A stretch of 64,000 nt of DNA from Deinococcus psychrotolerans (GTDB lineage Bacteria > Deinococcota > Deinococci > Deinococcales > Deinococcaceae), in assembly GCF_003860465.1 (NCBI RefSeq), contig NZ_CP034187.1, positions 1-64,000 of the forward strand, read 5' to 3'. Below are positions 45,438-53,025 of the stretch, one piece after another. Position 1 is the stretch's first letter. Each line of letters starts with the position of its first letter. The notes below the pieces were generated by a model that saw only the letters and a list, made by a program, of their open reading frames with translations, made no database searches and had not been told where the DNA came from. The position numbers were made by a program, and so were the translations under genes.

Positions 45438-45547
45438 GCATTAAAGTGCTGACCCAGCTGAATCAGGATCTGCTGGCGGTACTGAGGCACGCTGTGTTGA
45501 ACGGCGTCTGGCTGACTCTGACGGTCTTCAAAGTGCGGAACCTGTGA
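45434..45547 (+). CDS. Translationally coupled 37-codon ORF
   Basis: The GTG at 45434 overlaps the helicase stop (GTGA), and the ORF's own stop overlaps the GTG start of the HNH gene (GTGA). The product is 37 residues, rich in Leu/Val and amphipathic (VLTQLNQDLLAVLRHAVLNG). Tight coupling on both sides suggests real translation, either as a small protein or as a relay that delivers ribosomes to HNH. No homologue is recognised. Confidence 0.45.
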   Translation: MSIKVLTQLNQDLLAVLRHAVLNGVWLTLTVFKVRNL

Positions 45548-45957
45548 CGTGGACGCGCTGGCCGGAAAGCTGGCTTCGACCAGTGCCTGGGACTGGTACA
45601 GATCAACCAGGTCTTGAGAACGGAATATGCCTAGGCGAACCGGTCTCCCCGGAACTCGGGCGCTCAGGGGAGCTTCTCCTCTCACCGGAAGTGCGGAGCG
45701 AGATTAGGGCGGCCGTCCGCCATCGAGACCCCCGATGTCTGTGCTGTCAACGGGAAGATAGCGGTCTTCAGATCGATCACATCCAGCCGTTCTACCTCGG
45801 CGGCATGCACGATATCGAGAACCTGCAATTACTGTGCGGCGACTGCAACCGGACCAAAGAAACGGTAGTAATGACAGGGCCCCAGGGGCTGGAGCTGGCC
45901 CCAAGCCGGTGCTTCTCCGTGCTTTCTCCGGGAACGTGCCAGATTCAAACGATCTGA
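45544..45957 (+). CDS. HNH endonuclease, copy 1
   Basis: The 137-residue protein begins at a GTG overlapping the small ORF. It has a classic HNH fold between about residues 65 and 105: CLCCQRE, IDHIQPFYLGG, then NLQLLCGDCNRTK, giving the two CxxC zinc pairs, the DH pair and the N. HNH enzymes nick or cut DNA. The first 50 residues are poorly conserved and may be linker. Coupling to the BrxHI-like helicase suggests the nuclease acts with it. The copy at 51932 differs by one residue (Thr17 here, Asn17 there). Confidence 0.82.
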   Translation: MTWTRWPESWLRPVPGTGTDQPGLENGICLGEPVSPELGRSGELLLSPEVRSEIRAAVRHRDPRCLCCQREDSGLQIDHIQPFYLGGMHDIENLQLLCGDCNRTKETVVMTGPQGLELAPSRCFSVLSPGTCQIQTI

Positions 45958-46073
45958 AATGGCGGGCCGTCAACTTGCACTTCGGGTGCGCGGCTGCCGG
46001 CACCATGGTGATCCGGCAGCGCGGCGAAAATCTTCAGCGTTGGTCCATCATGCTTCATCACGAGAACTCATCT

Positions 46074-46271
46074 CTAGACCTGGAGTCGCTGTTGAACCAG
46101 GCGGTAGACAAGGTCAACAGCTTCCGCCGACAGGAGCGCGTTATCTAGATCGAAGCCGTCGACGTCCATAACGCTTGAGAAAAGTTCGATCTGCACGTTG
46201 AGCATACTAACTCGTCTACAGACTTCCATCACGTCACCAGATGACTTGCCTTTCAGGTCTAATGTTGTCAT
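46074..46271 (-). CDS. Possible small antisense protein, copy 1
   Basis: A 65-residue minus-strand frame begins MTTLDLKGKSSGDVMEV and ends VYRLVQQRLQV. Its composition looks protein-like (helical, acidic, no repeats), but there is no clear RBS. A plus-strand frame covering 46020-46148 is also open. It may be a small immunity or regulatory protein, or merely an open frame. Confidence 0.35.
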   Translation of the reverse strand: MTTLDLKGKSSGDVMEVCRRVSMLNVQIELFSSVMDVDGFDLDNALLSAEAVDLVYRLVQQRLQV

Positions 46272-46637
46272 GACAAGCCAAGGATTCGTTTCAAGGGGTT
46301 TTGCTAATTGTCGTCAGCGCGATGGTCAAGGCACAGCGCAGCAGTGGAACCTTTACTGTTCTGATAGGAGAGTGTCGCCGTCATTTATGCGGGCTGTCGC
46401 ACCAAGGCACAAATCGCTCCGAAGGTGCTTGATCACGCAAGGTCAATTGGCGATGAATGTGCCCTCGGGCAACTCCCTCTTGAATGAGGCTGTGTCGTGC
46501 GGCAGATCTTCACCTGCTGTCATGGTCATTGTGGCCCCGACGGTAGGTGCCACCGTGATCGGATGGGGAAGGCGGCGGACACTCAACCCTTCTTCCAGCG
46601 TCAGCGGTCGGGGCAGCGCAAAGGCCGGGTACCAGTG
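46272..46637. other. Leader region of mcrB, copy 1
   Basis: About 366 bases without a convincing gene lie before mcrB. A minus-strand frame (46443-46742) runs into mcrB antisense and looks oddly protein-like (LTLEEGLSVRRLPHP), but it has no recognised domain; it may be a relic. The mcrB promoter is presumably here. TTTACTG ... GATAGGAG near 46351-46370 is the only promoter-like patch seen. Confidence 0.35.
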
Positions 46638-48614
46638 ATGGGAGAGGAAATTACTCCGAATTGGCAACCGTTCCTGCACGAACTTTCTGTACGCCTCCTC
46701 GATTTCGAGGACAGGCAGCCAGAGATCGTCCAACTTCTCCAAGACGCAGGGGTAAACGTGCCGGACGATGGGGGCGCACTACTGAGCGAGATTGACCCAC
46801 TCAGTGCACTGTCTCTGATCTGCAAACACAAAAACACAGAAAGACTCGTTCAAATCTTGAAGAACATCCGTGAAAAGCTCAGTCTGGTCGCGCAAACGCC
46901 GTCTGATTTTACGGGTCTCCCCACAAGCGATCCCCGCAGCCCACTTCTGTTCCCGTACCGGAGTACCCGTCAGCCAGATGACATTCCAATTCTCTGGCGT
47001 CTGACGCATGAAGCGGTGGCAGGGACGCTACAGCCTGATACGTTCAACAGGGCACTGGAGATCGGAAACGTCGGTCTCTCAAAACTCACCATGGGGCTGT
47101 TCTGGATAAATGCTGACCTTTACCTTGCTCTAAATAGCAAGAACGTCGCTTACCTCAGCGAACTGGGCTTCCCGGACGCTGCCGAGATCGTTTCCCTCGA
47201 GACCTACCAGGCAACCATCGAGCGGGCACGCACTTTTGCTCCGTCATTCACGGCGCTGTCGCATGCTGCCTGGGTGAGTGGGGGCCCTGTTCTTCCCCCT
47301 GACCGCTTTCCTCTTCAGGAACTGCAAGAGACGACTGCCTCATCCCGCGCCGAGTTCAGCCGGCTCACCGACCTCGGTGACGTGCAAGCGGCCAAACCGT
47401 TCATGCAGCAGACTCAGGCGAAGCTGCACAACCGCTTCGGCTCTCTCCTCAAAGCCACGGTGCGGCAGAGCCAACCCAAAGCTTTAGTGGTCAGAGAGGA
47501 TACCCGGTATACAGGCGGGAAGATCTTTGCGGTGAGGGTCGCCTTCCAAGACCGGTCACGGTCGGGCGGCAAGGGACTGTACTTTGGAAACCTTGTCATC
47601 TCAGTCGAAAGCGACAGCGAAACGCAGGCAAACACACTCATGGCATTGTTCGGGTTGGCCCACGGTGTGGATTCCATGGGACGGGATACGGTGCGCTTGG
47701 CTCTGCAAAAACCAGCTGCAATGGAACGGGTTTTAAGCGCATTGAGGGCTGTGTACGATCTACCGACGTCGCCCCAACTGACCATCGTCAAAGAGGTGTG
47801 GTCTGGCCCAGATTTTACGCTTACGGGCCGTGCCGATCCAGAACTTGAAAAGGCACTGCACACGTATGCCGTCAGTGTTGGGAAGCCTCGCAAGCTCGAG
47901 GTACTGGTGAGGGTGCCCGCTGAAGCGCTAATCTCAGCCGAATATCCGGACACCATGGCAGCGGTGATCGGGTACCTCGACGGCCTTGCCGCAGCAATTG
48001 ACGAAGTGGTGAGGGACATGGAAAATGACGATGCTATTGAAGTGCAGCCGGTTGTGCCTCTGACAGTACAACCTCAGCCATTACATCCTCTGAATGTGAT
48101 CCTGTATGGCCCGCCGGGAACCGGGAAGACGTACTCGGTCGCGCGCTTGGCCCTGGAGCGGCTGGATCCGGATTTTCTCAGCGGTGAGCGTACCCGGCAA
48201 GAACTCCAAGACCGCCTGACCCAGTTGCAGGCGGAGGGGCGGGCGGTGTTCACGACCTTCCACCAGAATTACGCTTACGAGGATTTCATTGAAGGCATCA
48301 AGCCGGTGCCTGCGCCGGACGGTAGTGGGGGCGTCACGTACGCCCTGGTGCCGGGGATCCTCAAGCGCCTGGTCGAGCGCGCCTCCGCCCCAGTGCTCAG
48401 TGGCGCGTTTTCTGACCTCAACCCGGACGGTCAGGTCTGGAAGATCAGCCTGGACGGAACAGCCGGATCCAGCTCGACGCGCGAGTACTGCCTCAAGCAC
48501 GGTGAGGCCAGGATCGGTTACGAACAGGTCGGCCGCTTTGACGAAGCTGTGACGCTCAGCGGCGCACCCCCCAAGGCAGGTTTTACCCCAGAAGCGCCGG
48601 CAAGACCTTTCTGA
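46638..48614 (+). pseudogene. mcrB: McrB, truncated by the tandem duplication
   Basis: The frame starts at ATG 46638 (MGEEITPNWQPFL) and is identical to the full mcrB at 53026 for about 644 residues. It contains the N-terminal MrcB-type domain (VAYLSELGF), Walker A YGPPGTGKTYS and the start of the EVE/PUA-like insertion. At 48569 the homology ends at the duplication junction, and 15 unrelated residues follow before a stop at 48614. Walker B, sensor and the arginine finger are absent, so ATPase/GTPase activity is not expected. A truncated McrB could still poison the intact McrB ring (inference). Confidence 0.85.
48570..48597. other. 28-bp duplication junction
   Basis: Between the copies lie 28 bases that belong to neither breakpoint flank exactly. 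They partly echo the true mcrB continuation (aaggca..ttttac) with CCC and GG inserted. The breakpoints share at most one base, so the joint is not homology-based; it resembles an error-prone end joining scar or an assembly join. Confidence 0.7.
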
Positions 48615-49687
48615 TTTCGCGTTTGGCTGAGGAGGCATTGCAGCGGGGATTTGCAGTCAGTCAGGTTTCGATGAACCGGGATAAGGCTTCCCTTCACCTG
48701 CTTGAGCGGCTCTATCAGGGCATCATGCAGCAAGTGCAGCTCCGGGGCACCGAGGGCAATGCCCTCGGCACCATCTTGGACCGTTGGATCAGCAGCGCTG
48801 AGGAATACGTTACGGAGGTGCAGGGCATTCCCGAGCATCTGGAAACGGCGGTACGCGAGGCGGTTGGGCAGCGCATCGAGGTCTTGCTGGGGGAGGTGGC
48901 CCGCGAGCGCCCCTCGTACAGCGCTGCTCTCAAGACGTACCATCAGGCGCATATGAAGGGCAATCACGCCCTCAAGCGCGACGTGCTCGGCTGGTTGATG
49001 GCCGACCCCCACGCCTCCACCCGGCAGCTGTTGGGCGTCCGCGGGCAGGTGCAGGCGAGCGATACACTGGCGTATTTACGCGAGCTGACCCGTATGCTGC
49101 GTCAGCTCAAACGCCCGGGCCTCTTGATCATCCTGGATGAGCTCGACGAGATGCGTCACCTGAGGCGGGACCTGCGTCAGCGGGCCTGGGCCAACTTGCG
49201 CGATCTCCTCGACGCCCTGGGCCGGGGAATTCCTGGACTATATCTGGTGTTGGCTGGAACCCCTGAGGTCTACGACGACCGGCGCGGCATCAGCGAGTTA
49301 CCCCCTTTAGATCAGCGGCTGGGTGACCCAACCCAGCAGACCCAGCACCCGAACCTGCGGGGACCCCAATTGCCGCTCCCGGTCTTCAGTCAAGCGCAGC
49401 TGACCAACGTGATGGCCCGGCTTGAGCAGCTGTGGTCGGTGGCCTGTGAACAAGAAGCCCGCTTGCCAGTAGGGTTCGCTGCCTCACTTGCTGAAGGCTG
49501 GACCCAGCGACTGGGTAGCCGCTCGCCGCGCGTGGCCATCCGCGAGTTTATCAGCGTCCTGGACCGCACCCGCGACTACCCGGACTTTAGCCCGCTGCAT
49601 GAGTACAGTTACGCCCTGGATCCAGCCATCCTTACCCCTCAGGAAGCGGAAGTCCCCGTGTTGGTGGACGACGAAGACCTGTTCTGA
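48598..49687 (+). pseudogene. brxD: BrxD-like ATPase, 5'-truncated
   Basis: This is the duplicated brxD without its first 66 or so codons, including most of the Walker A loop GGYGSGKTF. The first usable start would be a TTG at 48623 giving 354 residues. Without the P-loop it should not hydrolyse ATP. The reading frame is intact to the stop, which still overlaps the second helicase start. Confidence 0.85.
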
Positions 49688-51825
49688 TGACAGCTTTGGA
49701 ACAGCTGAGTCCCCGGCTCCGGGGAGGACTGGTCGATACTCTGCGATGGCAGGGCCTGCGGCCAGTGCAGCAGGCCAGTATTCCCGTCGTCTTGGCTGGG
49801 ACGAACGCGGTGATTCTGGCACCGACGGCGGGAGGCAAGACCGAGGCGGCTTTTCTTCCAGCGCTGGAATTGCTGCACCGTGAGCGGAAGCCCGGCGTGC
49901 GCCTACTCTACGTCAGCCCTCTGATCGCCCTTCTGAACAACCAGGAAGCCCGGGTCGAACGCCTGGCCGGTTTGCTTGGGATGCATGCATTCAAGTGGCA
50001 TGGCGGTGTGAACGCTTCCGCGCGCCAGGCGTTTCGTGACGAGCCGGCCGAAGTGCTGCTCACCACCCCCGAGAGCTTGGAGGCGATGTTCATCCACGGT
50101 CAGCCGGTTCGCACGCTATTCGCGCACTTGAGACTGACAATCATTGATGAAGTGCACAGCTTCTCGGACAATGACCGTGGGGCGCAGTTGATCTCGTTGA
50201 TTGAACGCCTGGCGCAGGTCAGCAGTGAGGACATCCAACGTATCGGCCTGAGTGCGACGGTGGCAAACCCGGCGGAGATTGGACGCTGGATGCGTGGGAG
50301 CAGTAGGCGGCCGGGCCAGGTGGTGCGGGCCGGTGGAGGTGCACCCAAGCGGCAGGCAGTGGTGATCGGCCCCGGGCAACCGGAGGTGATGACTGACCTG
50401 CGCAGACGCACCCAGGCGGGCAAGACCCTGGCCTTTACCGAGAGCCGGGCCGATGCCGAGATGCTGGCCGACCAATTACACCGGACGGCAAAGCTCGATT
50501 TTATCGGAACCTATCACTCGGCCATCAGCCGGGACGCCCGGCAGCACGCGGAGGACGCCATGAGCGGGAACAGCTATCCCCGGGCCTGCTTGACTTGCAC
50601 CAGTGCCATGGAACTGGGCGTGGACATTGGAGACTTAGACGACGTGCTGCAGTGGGGCGCGCCCGGCTCCGTGTCGAGCCTGCTCCAGCGCTGGGGTCGC
50701 AGTGGCCGCCGCGCCGGGTGGCCGCAGCACACAACCCTGTATCCCCAGAGTGACCGCGAACTCCTAACGGTGGCCGCGCAGCTGAGTTTGGCCCAGGACG
50801 GTTGGGTGGAGTCGGTGCGTCCCCGCCGGCGGGCCTATCACATCCTGCTGCAGCAGATGCTCTCAGAAGTTCTGTCTGCCCGCGGCCACACACCGGTCAC
50901 CCTCTGGAAGGCGCTCAGCCCCAGTCCAGCATTTTCGCAGATTCCAGAAGCCGAGTACCGAAGACTTCTGGCTCATCTCCTCACCAACGATATCTTGGCT
51001 CAGGCGGGTGGGCAGCTGGCTCTGGGTGACCGTGGAGAGGCGGTATTCGGCCGGCGGCACCTCTCGGATCTGATTGCGACCTTCGAGAGCCCTTCTTCCT
51101 ATACGCTGGTCAACCGCGCGGACCGCTTTGAAGTCGGGCAAATCGAGCTCAACTTCGTTGAGGAATTAAGAACCGAGCTTGAGGCCGGTCAGCGTCCGGT
51201 GTTGCTGCTCGGCGCCCGGGCTTGGCAAGTGCAGGCCCTGCAAGACCGGTCAGCTGTCGTGCTGGTGCAGCCTGATACGTCAGGTCGCCCGCCTAAGTGG
51301 GCGGGAGGCCTCCCACGCCAGATGGAACGGGCCCTGGCCTGGCGGCACCGAGAACTGCTGCTCGGCCATCCTCACCCAGACGGCCTCGATGCTGCAGCGC
51401 GGCAGCTCCTGGAAGAGATGCAGTCTCAGCACACTTGGTTGGCAGGAAGTCTTTTGCCTGTCCAGTGGCGGGGCAACACCTTGACCCTGCACACCTACGC
51501 TGGCACTCGCATTAACACCACGTTGCAAGCCGCACTGAAGCCTTTTGGCGCAGTACAAAGTGACGCGTACGTTGTGACGCTCCGGGGCAATGAGCCAACG
51601 TCGCTGATGGGGGCCCTCGACCTGTTGTATGGCAACTGGAGTGCGTCTGAGGATCAACAGGCCATCTTGCAGCGTTTACGGGTTCCGCGCCTCAGCAAGT
51701 ACCAGGCCCACTTGCCAGCTGACCTCGCGCGGCAGGTCACTTTGGATGCTCTGGCAGACTGGAGTGGAATGCTGGAAGTTGTGAAAACCTTGCCGCCTCG
51801 ATCCACGGTGTTGCCCCTCCAGTGA
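49687..51825 (+). CDS. Lhr/BrxHI-like helicase, copy 2
   Basis: The 712-residue product is identical to the copy at 43299-45437, with all helicase motifs intact. Its start overlaps the stop of the truncated brxD by one base. Expression would now depend on read-through from upstream or on translation of the truncated frame. The duplication doubles helicase dosage relative to BrxD. Confidence 0.83.
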   Translation: MTALEQLSPRLRGGLVDTLRWQGLRPVQQASIPVVLAGTNAVILAPTAGGKTEAAFLPALELLHRERKPGVRLLYVSPLIALLNNQEARVERLAGLLGMHAFKWHGGVNASARQAFRDEPAEVLLTTPESLEAMFIHGQPVRTLFAHLRLTIIDEVHSFSDNDRGAQLISLIERLAQVSSEDIQRIGLSATVANPAEIGRWMRGSSRRPGQVVRAGGGAPKRQAVVIGPGQPEVMTDLRRRTQAGKTLAFTESRADAEMLADQLHRTAKLDFIGTYHSAISRDARQHAEDAMSGNSYPRACLTCTSAMELGVDIGDLDDVLQWGAPGSVSSLLQRWGRSGRRAGWPQHTTLYPQSDRELLTVAAQLSLAQDGWVESVRPRRRAYHILLQQMLSEVLSARGHTPVTLWKALSPSPAFSQIPEAEYRRLLAHLLTNDILAQAGGQLALGDRGEAVFGRRHLSDLIATFESPSSYTLVNRADRFEVGQIELNFVEELRTELEAGQRPVLLLGARAWQVQALQDRSAVVLVQPDTSGRPPKWAGGLPRQMERALAWRHRELLLGHPHPDGLDAAARQLLEEMQSQHTWLAGSLLPVQWRGNTLTLHTYAGTRINTTLQAALKPFGAVQSDAYVVTLRGNEPTSLMGALDLLYGNWSASEDQQAILQRLRVPRLSKYQAHLPADLARQVTLDALADWSGMLEVVKTLPPRSTVLPLQ

Positions 51826-51935
51826 GCATTAAAGTGCTGACCCAGCTGAATCAGGATCTGCTGGCGGTACTGAGGCACGCTGTGTTGAACGGCGTCTGGC
51901 TGACTCTGACGGTCTTCAAAGTGCGGAACCTGTGA
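51822..51935 (+). CDS. Coupled 37-codon ORF, copy 2
   Basis: Same sequence and same GTGA overlaps with the helicase stop and HNH start as at 45434-45547. Confidence 0.45.
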   Translation: MSIKVLTQLNQDLLAVLRHAVLNGVWLTLTVFKVRNL

Positions 51936-52345
51936 CGTGGACGCGCTGGCCGGAAAGCTGGCTTCGACCAGTGCCTGGGAATGGTACAGATCAACCAGGT
52001 CTTGAGAACGGAATATGCCTAGGCGAACCGGTCTCCCCGGAACTCGGGCGCTCAGGGGAGCTTCTCCTCTCACCGGAAGTGCGGAGCGAGATTAGGGCGG
52101 CCGTCCGCCATCGAGACCCCCGATGTCTGTGCTGTCAACGGGAAGATAGCGGTCTTCAGATCGATCACATCCAGCCGTTCTACCTCGGCGGCATGCACGA
52201 TATCGAGAACCTGCAATTACTGTGCGGCGACTGCAACCGGACCAAAGAAACGGTAGTAATGACAGGGCCCCAGGGGCTGGAGCTGGCCCCAAGCCGGTGC
52301 TTCTCCGTGCTTTCTCCGGGAACGTGCCAGATTCAAACGATCTGA
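51932..52345 (+). CDS. HNH endonuclease, copy 2
   Basis: Identical to the copy at 45544 except for Asn instead of Thr at residue 17, outside the HNH motif (CxxC, DH, CGDCN all intact). The substitution from C to A at 51981 is the only difference noted between the duplicated blocks. Confidence 0.82.
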   Translation: MTWTRWPESWLRPVPGNGTDQPGLENGICLGEPVSPELGRSGELLLSPEVRSEIRAAVRHRDPRCLCCQREDSGLQIDHIQPFYLGGMHDIENLQLLCGDCNRTKETVVMTGPQGLELAPSRCFSVLSPGTCQIQTI

Positions 52346-52461
52346 AATGGCGGGCCGTCAACTTGCACTTCGGGTGCGCGGCTGCCGGCACCATGGTGAT
52401 CCGGCAGCGCGGCGAAAATCTTCAGCGTTGGTCCATCATGCTTCATCACGAGAACTCATCT

Positions 52462-52659
52462 CTAGACCTGGAGTCGCTGTTGAACCAGGCGGTAGACAAG
52501 GTCAACAGCTTCCGCCGACAGGAGCGCGTTATCTAGATCGAAGCCGTCGACGTCCATAACGCTTGAGAAAAGTTCGATCTGCACGTTGAGCATACTAACT
52601 CGTCTACAGACTTCCATCACGTCACCAGATGACTTGCCTTTCAGGTCTAATGTTGTCAT
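52462..52659 (-). CDS. Possible small antisense protein, copy 2
   Basis: Identical to the 65-residue frame at 46074-46271, with the same doubts: no clear RBS and a competing plus-strand frame. Confidence 0.35.
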   Translation of the reverse strand: MTTLDLKGKSSGDVMEVCRRVSMLNVQIELFSSVMDVDGFDLDNALLSAEAVDLVYRLVQQRLQV

Positions 52660-53025
52660 GACAAGCCAAGGATTCGTTTCAAGGGGTTTTGCTAATTGTC
52701 GTCAGCGCGATGGTCAAGGCACAGCGCAGCAGTGGAACCTTTACTGTTCTGATAGGAGAGTGTCGCCGTCATTTATGCGGGCTGTCGCACCAAGGCACAA
52801 ATCGCTCCGAAGGTGCTTGATCACGCAAGGTCAATTGGCGATGAATGTGCCCTCGGGCAACTCCCTCTTGAATGAGGCTGTGTCGTGCGGCAGATCTTCA
52901 CCTGCTGTCATGGTCATTGTGGCCCCGACGGTAGGTGCCACCGTGATCGGATGGGGAAGGCGGCGGACACTCAACCCTTCTTCCAGCGTCAGCGGTCGGG
53001 GCAGCGCAAAGGCCGGGTACCAGTG
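52660..53025. other. Leader region of intact mcrB
   Basis: Second copy of the 366-bp region before mcrB. Since it is carried in the duplication, the intact mcrB keeps its native upstream sequence and presumably its own promoter. Confidence 0.35.

Larger units (their letters stand above)
42210..48569. repeat. Tandem duplication, copy A (6360 bp)
   Basis: This block runs from within brxD, just at the Walker A codons, through the helicase, small ORF and HNH to inside mcrB. It repeats at 48598-54957 at a constant offset of 6388 bp. The only difference I noticed is C at 45593 versus A at 51981 (Thr to Asn in HNH). Near identity means a very recent event or an assembly error. Confidence 0.93.

Noticed and set aside
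48598..48623. Functional second BrxD from the TTG start
   Set aside because: The P-loop codons lie before the start, so the product could not bind ATP normally.
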